From: Neorhizobium sp.
GTDB taxonomy: Bacteria > Pseudomonadota > Alphaproteobacteria > Rhizobiales > Rhizobiaceae
Assembly (NCBI GenBank): GCA_028283725.1
Contig: JAPWKC010000001.1
Coordinates: forward strand, 186,001 to 250,000
Length of the DNA: 64,000 nucleotides
Direction of reading: 5' to 3'
The notes beneath the pieces were generated by a model that was not told the origin of the DNA, did not search any database, and was given only the letters and a program-made list of their open reading frames with translations. A program made the translations under genes and the position numbers. Below, one piece after another: positions 35,469 through 43,768 of the stretch. Numbering within the stretch: the first letter of the stretch is position 1; every line of letters starts with the position of its first letter.

Positions 35469-37397
35469 TCAAAATGCCTGGCCGATGCCGGCGTAGATCC
35501 CAAAGCTCGTGCCGCCGTCATATTTTTGCAGCGGAACGGCGACATCCAGCCTGAGCGGCCCGAACGGCGTCGCATAACGAATCCCGATGCCCGCGCCAGC
35601 GCGTATATCAGAGAAATCAGGCGTGATTTCGGTCGAAACCGACCCCACGTCGATAAAAGGCACGATACCGAAATTCTCTGACATTTTTACGCGGACTTCG
35701 AAAGAGGCCAGCGCATAGGAACGGCCGCCAAGCGCCTCATTTTCATCATTGTATGGCGAAATTTCCCGATAGGAATAGCCGCGCACCGAACCGCCGCCGC
35801 CAGCAAAGAAACGGCGTGTCACGGGAATGTCGGAAAGCGCGCTTCCGCCGATCACGCTGCCGGCGGCAATCTGCGCCGCAAGCACCACCTTGTCTTCCGC
35901 GCCAAGGCCCTGATAGCCCGATAGAGACCCCTCGAAGGACGAGAAAATCGTGCCGCGCATCGCCTCGTAGCTCGGCTTGACCGAGAACGTCGCGTGGTAG
36001 CCCTTCGTCGGGTCCAGCTTGTTGTCGCGGGTATCGCGGTCGAAGCTTACCGGCAGGCTGAACGTCAGGTAGTCGTTTTTGCCGAAGGCGTCGTCGGCGC
36101 GGATATAGGAGATCTCGCCGCCGGCCTTCAGCTTGTCGGTGTCATTGAGCTCATACGATATGCCGGCGGAATAGGTGATGGACTGCGCCTGATAGGTATC
36201 GGGCGATTCGCTCTTGGCGATGAGGCTCGTCTCGAAGGTCGCCTGCGGCACGTAGATGCCGGGCTTGGTGAAGGTGATGCCGGCCGAATAGTCGAAATCC
36301 GTGGGATCAGCCGAGTTGATGCCGGAGACCGAACCTTCGATGCGCAGCGATTCCGCCTCGCCGAAAAGATTGCGATGGCCCCAATAGCCCTTGAGGCCTG
36401 CGCCATCGAGGGACGAATAGTCGGCGCCGATGCCGAAATAACGGAATTTTCCTTCCGATACCTCGATTGCAAGCGGCAGCGAGCCATCCGGTGCCAGCGC
36501 ATCGGATTCCTTGATGTTGATGGAGGAAAAGACGCCGAGCTGACGCATCCGGTCGGCCGCCTTTTTCAGCTGGTCCGGCGAATATTGCTGGTGCTGGTCG
36601 AGACGCGAGTAGCGCTTGATGAAAGCCGGATCGACGGCGCGGGCGCCCTTGACCGTAACCTCGCCAAAGGGCGCAACCGGGCCGCTTGTCGCCGAGAGCG
36701 TGATGTCGACCGTATCGGTACGGTGATCGGCAACAACCTGGCGCTGGCCGAGCTTGGCAAGCGGCCGGCCGCCCTTCTTCAGGTCGTTGACCATGGTTTC
36801 GCTGGCCTTGAGGATGACGCGCGAACCTGCCGCCCCGCCTGGGACGAGATCGTAATTGCCGGCGTCGAGACCGGCAAGATCGCCCTCCAGATGGATTTTG
36901 CCGACGGTGAATTTCGGACCAGCCTCGATGCGGATATCGACGGGCACGGGAGCGGAATGGCTGAAGGTCGGGTTCGGCGGCAGGCTGTCGATATCGGTGC
37001 CGGCGACCGAGATATGCACGACGCCGCCGTAGCGGGCCTCTTCATAGAGAATGGCGACAAGCCGCTCTCGGTCCTCGCGCGCCTTGATGACAACGCCGAG
37101 ATCGCCGGAAACGGGCTGTTTGGCATCCGACATCAGTGCGGAGGCATCGGAGAGCCTGCCCTTCAGATCCTTGTCGGCATTGCCGGTCTCGATCGTGGGC
37201 TTGTAATTGACGGGATTGATGACATCGACCGTGTCATCGTCGCTGCCCCAGAGCTTGACGCCGAACAGGCTGAAGGCTTCAGCGTTCTCGGCAAGCACCG
37301 GCGAGAGCAGCAAGGCGGCTGCGATCACAGCGACGGAGCTTGTCCGTCGACGGCCAGTCTTCCTGTTCCGCCTTATGTCTTCTTGCCGCATACGCAA
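35469..37397 (-). CDS. tamA: Omp85-family outer membrane assembly protein TamA
   Basis: A protein of 642 aa from ATG 37397 (or 37391). A signal peptide (about 15-42, SSVAVIAAALLLSPVLAENAEA) precedes POTRA domains (about 95-330) and the 16-stranded surface-antigen barrel, with the lid-lock region RRFFAGGGGSVRGYSYREIS near 535 and TPFGPLRLDVAVPL near the end. It forms the TAM complex with TamB encoded directly downstream. Confidence 0.93.
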   Translation of the reverse strand: MRMRQEDIRRNRKTGRRRTSSVAVIAAALLLSPVLAENAEAFSLFGVKLWGSDDDTVDVINPVNYKPTIETGNADKDLKGRLSDASALMSDAKQPVSGDLGVVIKAREDRERLVAILYEEARYGGVVHISVAGTDIDSLPPNPTFSHSAPVPVDIRIEAGPKFTVGKIHLEGDLAGLDAGNYDLVPGGAAGSRVILKASETMVNDLKKGGRPLAKLGQRQVVADHRTDTVDITLSATSGPVAPFGEVTVKGARAVDPAFIKRYSRLDQHQQYSPDQLKKAADRMRQLGVFSSINIKESDALAPDGSLPLAIEVSEGKFRYFGIGADYSSLDGAGLKGYWGHRNLFGEAESLRIEGSVSGINSADPTDFDYSAGITFTKPGIYVPQATFETSLIAKSESPDTYQAQSITYSAGISYELNDTDKLKAGGEISYIRADDAFGKNDYLTFSLPVSFDRDTRDNKLDPTKGYHATFSVKPSYEAMRGTIFSSFEGSLSGYQGLGAEDKVVLAAQIAAGSVIGGSALSDIPVTRRFFAGGGGSVRGYSYREISPYNDENEALGGRSYALASFEVRVKMSENFGIVPFIDVGSVSTEITPDFSDIRAGAGIGIRYATPFGPLRLDVAVPLQKYDGGTSFGIYAGIGQAF

Positions 37398-37513
37398 AAT
37401 TTACAGCCGACCGTCCGTGTTGCCCTGCCCTGGCCCTTGGCATACCTCTGTACCTGCAAAAGCCGGACGGGGGTACCCCTTTCGCGCAATTCATCGGCGC
37501 GGGGGCGAATTAA

Positions 37514-37547
37514 TGGCTCCGAAGCAGGTTCCGGAGCCACATTTTTT
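37514..37547 (-). terminator. Stem-loop after the glycine-zipper lipoprotein gene
   Basis: TGGCTCCG (37514-37521) pairs with CGGAGCCA (37532-37539). It lies 27 bases past the stop of the minus-strand gene. The better T-run (37542-37547) is on the plus strand although no plus-strand gene reads into it; on the minus strand only ATTAATT follows. It probably serves the minus-strand gene, possibly in both directions. Confidence 0.5.
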
Positions 37548-37566
37548 CTTATTATCCGAGAGGTTA

Positions 37567-37836
37567 TCAGTAGCCGCCGCGCGGGCAATCGTCGATGTAG
37601 CGACGTCCGTAGCGGTCACGATAATAGCACTGTCCCGGCTGTTCCTGGACGGAGCCGATCAGGGCGCCGGAGACGCCGCCGACAGCGGCACCGACGGCCG
37701 CACCCCGGACATTGCCGGTCACTGCGCCGCCGATGATGGCGCCTGAGGCCGCACCGATCCCGGCACCGCGTTCCGTCGGGCTGCAGCTTGCCAGCGCCGC
37801 GCCGGCGAGCATAAGCATCAGGGCTTTCTTCATCAT
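37567..37836 (-). CDS. Glycine-zipper lipoprotein (YMGG-like)
   Basis: A protein of 89 aa with ATG 37836 behind GAGGAG. A lipoprotein signal peptide ends LAGAALASC. The mature part is a glycine-zipper helical hairpin (GAGIGAASGAIIGGAVTG, then GAAVGAAVGGVSGALIG), and the tail CYYRDRYGRRYIDDCPRGGY contains two Cys. Such proteins are thought to insert in or stabilise the outer membrane; the exact role is unknown. Confidence 0.8.
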   Translation of the reverse strand: MMKKALMLMLAGAALASCSPTERGAGIGAASGAIIGGAVTGNVRGAAVGAAVGGVSGALIGSVQEQPGQCYYRDRYGRRYIDDCPRGGY

Positions 37837-37946
37837 GTCGCTCCTCATATCTGTCTCGCATTGGTCCATGTGCGTCCGTCGTTACGCCCCACTATCGACC
37901 GTTTTTTAGCCAGTTCGCACTATCAATGATTAAAACCGTCTAAAAT

Positions 37947-37960
37947 TTGACCCCGGTCAA
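37947..37960 (+). promoter_or_regulatory. FNR/FixK-type box upstream of hemA
   Basis: TTGACCCCGGTCAA is a perfect palindrome matching TTGA(C/T)-N4-(G/A)TCAA, the site bound by FixK/FnrN proteins. It is 145 bases before the hemA ATG. A class II arrangement (site at about -41.5) would place the transcription start near 37995. A FixK-type regulator is encoded 5 kb away in this window. Confidence 0.65.
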
Positions 37961-38105
37961 TTTTCACATCTTCGGGATCGACTACTGATTTTGCTTGGAA
38001 TGATTCCAGGAAAGGGCCTATTGCCGCAGGCATCAATAATCTGGTGAAATGGGTTGACGAAGGGCATGTCCGGGCAGATTACCGAGGCAAGTTCTGGAGT
38101 GTAAG

Positions 38106-39320
38106 ATGGATTTCGAGGCATTTTTCAAGAGCGAACTGGACAGTCTTCATCAGGAAGGCCGCTACCGAGTGTTCGCCGATCTCGAGCGGCATCGTGGTCA
38201 GTTTCCGCGCGCCACCCGACACACAGCCGAAGGAAAACGGGACGTAACCGTCTGGTGTTCCAACGACTACCTTGGCATGGGCCAGCACCCTGCCGTGATC
38301 GCCGCCATGCATGAGGCCATCGATCACTGTGGCGCGGGTGCGGGAGGCACCCGGAATATTTCTGGTACCAACCACTACCACGTCCTGCTCGAGCAGGAGC
38401 TTGCCGATCTGCATGGCAAAGAAGCCGGCCTGATCTTCAATTCCGGCTATATGTCGAACTGGGCAGCCCTTGGCACGCTCGGCCAGAAGATCCCCGGTCT
38501 GATCATCTTCTCCGATGCGCTCAACCACGCTTCGATGATCGAAGGCATCCGTCACGGCAAGTGCGAGCGGGTGATCTGGAAGCACAACGATCTCAATGAT
38601 CTCGAAGCCAAGCTCGCCGCTGCCGATCCCAATGCGCCGAAGCTGATCGCTTTCGAGAGCGTCTATTCGATGGATGGCGATATCGCGCCGATCAAGGAGA
38701 TCTGCGATCTCGCCGACAAGTTCGGTGCGATGACCTATCTCGACGAAGTCCACGCGGTCGGCATGTACGGCCCGCGCGGCGGCGGCATTGCCGAGCGCGA
38801 AGGCCTGATGGATCGGGTGACGATCATCGAAGGCACACTCGGCAAGGCTTTTGGCGTGATGGGCGGTTATATCACCGCGTCCACGGCGCTGTGCGATTTC
38901 GTTCGCTCCTATGCGTCGGGCTTTATCTTCACGACGGCGCTGCCGCCGACGCTGGCTGCCGGCGCGATCGCGTCGATCCGGCATCTGAAGGCAAGCCCGT
39001 TCGAGCGTGTGCGCCATCAGGACCGGGTGAAGAAAATGCGCCTGGCGCTCGATCAGGCGGGCATTCCGCATATGCCAAACCCGAGCCATATCGTGCCGGT
39101 CATGGTCGGCGATGCGGCCAAGTGCAAGTGGATCTCCGACCTTCTGCTCGACAGCTACGATATCTACGTGCAGCCAATCAATTATCCGACCGTGCCGCGC
39201 AAGACCGAGCGTCTGCGCTTCACGCCGACGCCGCTGCACACGGATGCCGATATCGAGCATCTGGTGAATTCGCTGCAGCAGCTCTGGTCGCAATGCGCGC
39301 TGGCCCGCGCCGTCGCCTGA
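38106..39320 (+). CDS. hemA: 5-aminolevulinate synthase
   Basis: A protein of 404 aa. It condenses glycine and succinyl-CoA to 5-aminolevulinate, the first step of haem synthesis in alphaproteobacteria (Shemin route). It has a PLP fold-type I core, with the glycine-rich [17 protein letters not shown], the active-site region [17 protein letters not shown], and the PLP Lys in [14 protein letters not shown]. Length is standard. Its use of succinyl-CoA links it to the suc genes earlier in the window. An FNR/FixK-type site upstream suggests induction at low oxygen. Confidence 0.96.
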   Translation: MDFEAFFKSELDSLHQEGRYRVFADLERHRGQFPRATRHTAEGKRDVTVWCSNDYLGMGQHPAVIAAMHEAIDHCGAGAGGTRNISGTNHYHVLLEQELADLHGKEAGLIFNSGYMSNWAALGTLGQKIPGLIIFSDALNHASMIEGIRHGKCERVIWKHNDLNDLEAKLAAADPNAPKLIAFESVYSMDGDIAPIKEICDLADKFGAMTYLDEVHAVGMYGPRGGGIAEREGLMDRVTIIEGTLGKAFGVMGGYITASTALCDFVRSYASGFIFTTALPPTLAAGAIASIRHLKASPFERVRHQDRVKKMRLALDQAGIPHMPNPSHIVPVMVGDAAKCKWISDLLLDSYDIYVQPINYPTVPRKTERLRFTPTPLHTDADIEHLVNSLQQLWSQCALARAVA

Positions 39321-39341
39321 CGATCCGCATCATCAGACTGA

Positions 39342-39370
39342 ATAAAAAAATGGCCGCGAAAGCGGCCATT
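39342..39370 (-). terminator. Terminator between convergent hemA and dxr
   Basis: AATGGCCGC (39349-39357), GAAA loop, GCGGCCATT (39362-39370). On the minus strand the stem is followed by a run of seven T, so it ends dxr transcription. It lies 28 bases after the hemA stop and may also act, more weakly, on hemA. Confidence 0.8.
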
Positions 39371-39402
39371 CATGCATCTGCAAAGGCCCGGAGCCTCTTC
39401 GT

Positions 39403-39483
39403 CGTCATTCTGGCGCTTGTGGCGTGGATCAGCCCCGCTCCTTCCGACGTGGACAGATCCTCGGGACAAGCCGGAGCATGACG
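39403..39483. repeat. Degenerate long inverted repeat in the hemA-dxr gap
   Basis: CGTCATTCTGGCGCTTGT (39403-39420) and ACAAGCCGGAGCATGACG (39466-39483) are inverted copies with 14 of 18 matches around a 45-base centre. Sequences of this CGTCAT...ATGACG form recur in rhizobial intergenic DNA as small dispersed palindromic elements. It probably is a decayed member. A 43-codon frame starting at 39350 runs through it and is not considered a gene. Confidence 0.45.
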
Positions 39484-39529
39484 TCATCTGCGGGTAAGGC
39501 GTTCGGGCTATCTTTCGAGCGCAAGCCGC

Positions 39530-40717
39530 TCAGGCGGCCATTTCCCGTTTGCCGATCACGTCGGTTGCACGCAGTCGCGCCTCGGCATCGGCGGCAAAGA
39601 CCTCGTCCATCACGGTTGCGGCCGGAATGGCTGCGAGATCGTCCATCACCTGTTCGACAATATCGGCCATGTCGAGAAAGCCGATGCGCTTCTCGCAGAA
39701 GGCATGGAAGGCGGTTTCTTCCGCCGCATTCATGATCGCGCCCTGTACGCCGCCGCGCTGCATGGCGGTGCGCGCCAGCCGAAGGGCAGGGAAGCGGATC
39801 TCGTCCGGAGCTTCGAAATCGAGCCGCGCCAGCTTGGCAAAGTCGAGCCGTTCGACCGCAAGTTTCGGACGGTCGGGATAGGTCAGCGCATAGCCGATCG
39901 CGGTGCGCATGTCGGGGCAGCCGAGCTGGGCCAGAACCGATCCATCCTGATAGCCGACCATCGAGTGGATGACGGATTGCGGATGAACGATGACCTCGAT
40001 CTGTTCGGGCGAGACATCGAAAAGGTGTCTGGCCTCGATCATCTCCAGCGCCTTGTTGAACATCGAGGCGCTGCCGATCGAGATCTTCAGGCCCATCGAC
40101 CAGTTGGGGTGGGCACGGGCGATCTCCGCCGTGACGCCGGCCATCTGTTCGCGCGACCAGGTGCGGAACGGGCCGCCCGAAGCGGTAAGCACGATCCGTT
40201 CCACGGCATGATGCTGGTCGTCTTCCAGCGACTGGAAGATCGCCGAATGCTCGCTGTCGACCGGGATCAGCCGGCCGCCACCGTTTTTTACCGCTTCGAC
40301 GAAAAGATCACCGGCGGAAACAAGGCATTCCTTGTTGGCAAGCGCGATGTCGGCGCCGCGGCTGGCGGCTGCGAGCGTCGGCGCAAGGCCCGCCGTGCCG
40401 ACGATCGCCGCCATTACCCAGCTCGCGTCGCGGGCGGCGGCATCGGTCAGTGCAGCACGGCCGGCTGCGACCTCGATGCCAGTGCCGGAAAGCGCGTCCT
40501 TGAGGTCACCGTAGCGGCTCTCGTCAGCCGTGACGGCAAGCCTTGCGCCGCATTCGATCGCCTGTTCGGCGAGAAGGGCGATATTGCTGTGACCGGTGAT
40601 CGCCACCACGTCGAAGCGATCGCGCCCCCCCAGCTGCCTGATGACATCGACCGTGTTGACGCCGATCGAACCGGTGGAACCGAGGATGCTTACTGTACGC
40701 TTGCCGCTATCGGCCAT
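39530..40717 (-). CDS. dxr: 1-deoxy-D-xylulose 5-phosphate reductoisomerase
   Basis: A protein of 395 aa from ATG 40717 (GGA seven bases upstream; ATG 40729 is an alternative). It makes 2-C-methylerythritol 4-phosphate, the committed step of the non-mevalonate isoprenoid pathway. The NADPH motif SILGSTGSIGVNTVDVI, the metal/substrate residues in PVDSEHSAIFQ and LTASGGPFRTW, and HPNWSMGLKISIGSASMFNK are intact. Convergent with hemA; promoter region shared with the divergent flavin monooxygenase. Confidence 0.96.
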   Translation of the reverse strand: MADSGKRTVSILGSTGSIGVNTVDVIRQLGGRDRFDVVAITGHSNIALLAEQAIECGARLAVTADESRYGDLKDALSGTGIEVAAGRAALTDAAARDASWVMAAIVGTAGLAPTLAAASRGADIALANKECLVSAGDLFVEAVKNGGGRLIPVDSEHSAIFQSLEDDQHHAVERIVLTASGGPFRTWSREQMAGVTAEIARAHPNWSMGLKISIGSASMFNKALEMIEARHLFDVSPEQIEVIVHPQSVIHSMVGYQDGSVLAQLGCPDMRTAIGYALTYPDRPKLAVERLDFAKLARLDFEAPDEIRFPALRLARTAMQRGGVQGAIMNAAEETAFHAFCEKRIGFLDMADIVEQVMDDLAAIPAATVMDEVFAADAEARLRATDVIGKREMAA

Positions 40718-40865
40718 GGTATTTTCCATTCCAAAAGTCTGTCCGTGGTCTACAAGCGAAAGCGACCGCTCACAAGAGCGGGGTTGAATTGGCCGCCCTG
40801 ATCGCCAACTGCAAAGCGCGGTGAAGATGGCTGCGGCAAACGGGCGATGCAGGCAGGAGATGGCA

Positions 40866-42092
40866 ATGGATGACGGGCGCGAACTGACGACGACTTGCGT
40901 GATCGCGGGTGCCGGTCCGGCCGGGCTGATGCTCGGCTATCTCCTGGCGCGCGCCGGGGTGTCTGTGACGGTCGTCGAAAAGCATGGCGATTTCCTGCGC
41001 GATTTTCGTGGCGACACGATCCATCCCTCGACGCTTGAGGTGATGGAGGAACTGGGCCTCGCTGACGCGTTTCTCGCGCTTCCCCACACGCGGGCGCCAA
41101 AGCTGACGGCGCAGATGGGCGGCCGGACGATCACCATGGCCGATTTTTCCCGACTGCCGGTGAAACACCGCTTCATCGCCTTCATGCCGCAATGGGATTT
41201 CCTGAATTTTCTGGCCGCCGAGGCGGCTCGCTATCCGCATTTCAGGCTGATCACGAAGGCGAAAGTCTCAAGCCTGATCGAAGGGGCGCAGGGTGTCTGC
41301 GGGCTTGTCGTCGAAACGGATGAGGGGATAATCGAAATCCGCTCGACGCTCGTGGTCGGCGCAGACGGCCGCAATTCCATCGTGCGCGAGAAGGCCGGCC
41401 TAAGCGTGGAAAGCTTCGGCAACCCGAGCGAAGTCGTCTGGATGAAGCTTTCGAAACAGGCCGGCGATCCCAACGAGGCGATGGGCCATGCCGGGCCGCG
41501 ACAGGGGTTCGTGCTGATCGATCGCGGCGACTACTGGCAATGCGGCTATGTCGTTCGCGGCACGACGTTTGCGGATATCCGGGAGAAGGGGATCGCGGCG
41601 TTCCGGGCCATGGTCGCGGATGTTTCGCCGCTGCCGCGCGCGCGCGCGGAGGAAATCGCAACCTTTGACGATACGAGCCTGCTGACCGTGAGGATCGACC
41701 GTCTGACACAGTGGTGGCGGCCGGGGCTGATCTGCATCGGGGACGCGGCGCATGCGATGTCGCCGATCGGCGGTGTCGGGGTCAATCTGGCAGTGCAGGA
41801 TGCGGTGGCGGCGGCTAATATCCTGAGCCGCCCTCTGCGCGAGGGCCGGCTTGCCGATGCGGATCTTGCGGCCGTCGAGAAGCGCCGGCTGTTTCCGACG
41901 AAGGCGACACAGAAGCTGCAACTGATGATGCGCTCCAGCCGGCGGACGGATCAAGCCGATGCTGCCAAGCGCAAGGGGCCACCGGCCTTTATCCGCGGTA
42001 TTGCCCGCTGGCCGGTTCTGGCGCATCTCGCCGGCCGGCTGATGGGGCTCGGGTTCCGCATGGAGCATGCGCGGATCGACGGCAAGCGGTGA
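40866..42092 (+). CDS. FAD-dependent monooxygenase (UbiH/PHBH-like)
   Basis: A protein of 408 aa. ATG 40866 is chosen because AGGAG lies six bases upstream; ATG 40860 is possible. It has the dinucleotide motif CVIAGAGPAGLMLGYLLARA, then DFRGDTIHPSTLEVMEELG, the DG motif LVVGADGRNS, and the second FAD motif GLICIGDAAHAMSPIGGVGV, all diagnostic for flavin aromatic hydroxylases. The substrate is unknown; it stands alone between dxr and the regulator at 42.1 kb. Confidence 0.85.
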   Translation: MDDGRELTTTCVIAGAGPAGLMLGYLLARAGVSVTVVEKHGDFLRDFRGDTIHPSTLEVMEELGLADAFLALPHTRAPKLTAQMGGRTITMADFSRLPVKHRFIAFMPQWDFLNFLAAEAARYPHFRLITKAKVSSLIEGAQGVCGLVVETDEGIIEIRSTLVVGADGRNSIVREKAGLSVESFGNPSEVVWMKLSKQAGDPNEAMGHAGPRQGFVLIDRGDYWQCGYVVRGTTFADIREKGIAAFRAMVADVSPLPRARAEEIATFDDTSLLTVRIDRLTQWWRPGLICIGDAAHAMSPIGGVGVNLAVQDAVAAANILSRPLREGRLADADLAAVEKRRLFPTKATQKLQLMMRSSRRTDQADAAKRKGPPAFIRGIARWPVLAHLAGRLMGLGFRMEHARIDGKR

Positions 42093-42123
42093 CGATAGCC
42101 GGTCGTGTGGCCGGCGTGGCGTT

Positions 42124-42861
42124 TCAGCCGTCGATCCGGCCGGTGAAAACATAGCCGACGCCGCGGACTGCCTTGATCAGCTGCGGATGCTTGGCATCCG
42201 CCTCGATCTTGCGGCGCAGACGGACGATCTGGGCGTCGATCGTGCGATCGAAGGCTTCCAGATGCCGTCCGCGGGTGACGTCCATCAGGAAGTCGCGGGT
42301 CATCACCCGTCCGGGGTGATCGACGAAGGCGCAGAGCATCTCGAACTCGCCGGTGGTCAGCTCGACCTCGATATCGTCGGGGTTCTTCAACTGCCGGCGG
42401 CTGCGATCCAGAAACCAGCCTTCGAAGCGCACCGTCCGGTCATCGTTCGGCACCGGTGCCGTTGCTGCCGGTCTGGCCGGCTGGCGGCGGCGCAGGATGG
42501 ATTTCAGCCGCGCATGGACCTCGCGCAGGTGAAACGGCTTGGCGATATAGTCGTCGGCGCCGAGCTCGATGCCGATGATGCGGTCGAGAACGTCATCGCG
42601 CCCGGTCAGCATGATGATCGGGATATCGGAGGTCGCGCGCACCTCGCGCGCCAGGTCGAACCCGTCCTGCCCGCCGGGCAAAGAGAGATCGAGCAGGATG
42701 ATGTCGACCTTCGCAATCCGCAATTCGGCGCGCATGCCGGCCCCGTCGCCGACGGCCGTCACTTTGTAGCCTTCATCCTCGAAATAGCGCATCAGCATCT
42801 GCCGGATGCGGACATCGTCATCGACGACGAGGATGTGCGGGGTGTCTTCGGGCAATGTCAT
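42124..42861 (-). CDS. fxkR: OmpR-family response regulator, FxkR-like
   Basis: A protein of 245 aa. The receiver domain (about 8-125) has acidic pocket VVDDD, phosphoacceptor Asp in IILLDLSLPGG, and the conserved Lys in YIAKPFHLRE. The OmpR winged-helix domain (about 145-240) includes ELTTGEFEMLCAFVDHPGRV and RTIDAQIVRLRRKIE. It is divergent from a fixK-type gene that is followed by a hybrid FixL-type kinase. In R. etli such an OmpR-type regulator (FxkR) replaces FixJ as the hFixL partner, so the symbol rests on domain and context. Confidence 0.75.
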   Translation of the reverse strand: MTLPEDTPHILVVDDDVRIRQMLMRYFEDEGYKVTAVGDGAGMRAELRIAKVDIILLDLSLPGGQDGFDLAREVRATSDIPIIMLTGRDDVLDRIIGIELGADDYIAKPFHLREVHARLKSILRRRQPARPAATAPVPNDDRTVRFEGWFLDRSRRQLKNPDDIEVELTTGEFEMLCAFVDHPGRVMTRDFLMDVTRGRHLEAFDRTIDAQIVRLRRKIEADAKHPQLIKAVRGVGYVFTGRIDG

Positions 42862-42877
42862 GGAGAAACGTGGGCCT

Positions 42878-42893
42878 GTTACAAACTGTCACC
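42878..42893 (+). promoter_or_regulatory. Direct repeat resembling the FxkR K-box
   Basis: GTTACA (42878-42883), AACT, GTCACC (42888-42893) is an imperfect direct repeat with a 4-base spacer in the 114-base gap between the divergent regulator and fixK. OmpR-family proteins bind such tandem half-sites. As I recall, the R. etli K-box is GTTACA-N4-GTTACA, which this matches in 10 of 12 positions. It lies 82 bases before the fixK ATG. Confidence 0.55.
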
Positions 42894-42975
42894 AAATCGA
42901 ACCGTCTTTAACACCGGTAGCATTCGCCCGTTACGTGTCCAGGGTCAATTGTCCCCATAGATTTGGAGACCAGAC

Positions 42976-43713
42976 ATGTTTCTCACCAGTCATCGCCGCG
43001 ACCATCATCTTGCCAACGCCATTCTGTTCGACACGCCGGAAACGTTGTCCGACGTTTTCCTGCGCCAGCCGTCGGAGCATCTTGCCGGCGGGCAGTCGCT
43101 GTTCTTCGAGGGGGACGAGGCGCGGCATGTGTTCGAGGTGACGGAAGGGTCGCTCAGGGTTTTCCGGATCATTGCCGATGGCCGGCGGGTGATCACCGGC
43201 TTTGCCCATGAGGGCGATGTCGTCGGCGTGTCGCTGCGCAGCGCCTATCCTTACAGCGCCGAGGCGATATGCGAAACGCGGGTGCGGCGGCTGTCGCGCC
43301 GGTCCTTCGATGCGGCGACGCAGGAGAACGAGTTGCTGCGCAACCAGGTTTTCGCGCGGCTCTGCGACGAAATGGCCGCCGCCCAGGACCAGATGGTGCT
43401 TCTGTCTTCCAAGACTGCCGAAGAGCGGCTCTGCACGTTCCTGCTGAAGCATATGAAACGCACGCTTTCGAAGCAGGCGCTGCAACCGGTTCTCGACATT
43501 CCGATGACGCGGCTCGACATGGGAGACTATCTGGGGCTGACGATCGAGACCGTCTCGCGCATGATCAGCAAGCTGATTGCCCGCGGCGTGATTTCCCCCG
43601 TCGGGCGGCATGCGATCAGGGTCAACAACCCGTCGCTGCTTGCGCAAATGGCCGGAGACGGCGATGAATGCGAAGATCAGCGCCGGCTTGTCGCGGGTGG
43701 CCGCCGTCATTGA
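42976..43713 (+). CDS. fixK: FixK-type Crp/Fnr transcriptional activator
   Basis: A protein of 245 aa. The cyclic-nucleotide-binding-like domain spans about 25-150 and includes [21 protein letters not shown], followed by a dimerisation helix. The HTH is [20 protein letters not shown], with the E-xx-S-R signature of proteins that recognise TTGA half-sites. The N-terminal Cys cluster of Fnr/FnrN is absent, so it should not sense oxygen itself, as in FixK. The hybrid FixL-like gene follows within 55 bases or overlaps, depending on its start. Confidence 0.85.
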   Translation: MFLTSHRRDHHLANAILFDTPETLSDVFLRQPSEHLAGGQSLFFEGDEARHVFEVTEGSLRVFRIIADGRRVITGFAHEGDVVGVSLRSAYPYSAEAICETRVRRLSRRSFDAATQENELLRNQVFARLCDEMAAAQDQMVLLSSKTAEERLCTFLLKHMKRTLSKQALQPVLDIPMTRLDMGDYLGLTIETVSRMISKLIARGVISPVGRHAIRVNNPSLLAQMAGDGDECEDQRRLVAGGRRH

Positions 43714-43768
43714 GGCAGCGCCGCAGCGATCGTGGCGATCAACATGTCGGTTCCGGCCGATAACTGGA

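Noticed and set aside
37514..37547. Terminator of a hidden plus-strand small RNA upstream of tamA
   Set aside because: The T-run favours the plus strand, but no plus-strand promoter or other RNA structure is visible; position fits the end of the minus-strand lipoprotein gene better.
39350..39481. 43-codon plus-strand frame after hemA with a hydrophobic stretch
   Set aside because: Its start codon lies inside the terminator stem and the rest coincides with a degenerate palindromic repeat; no ribosome binding site.
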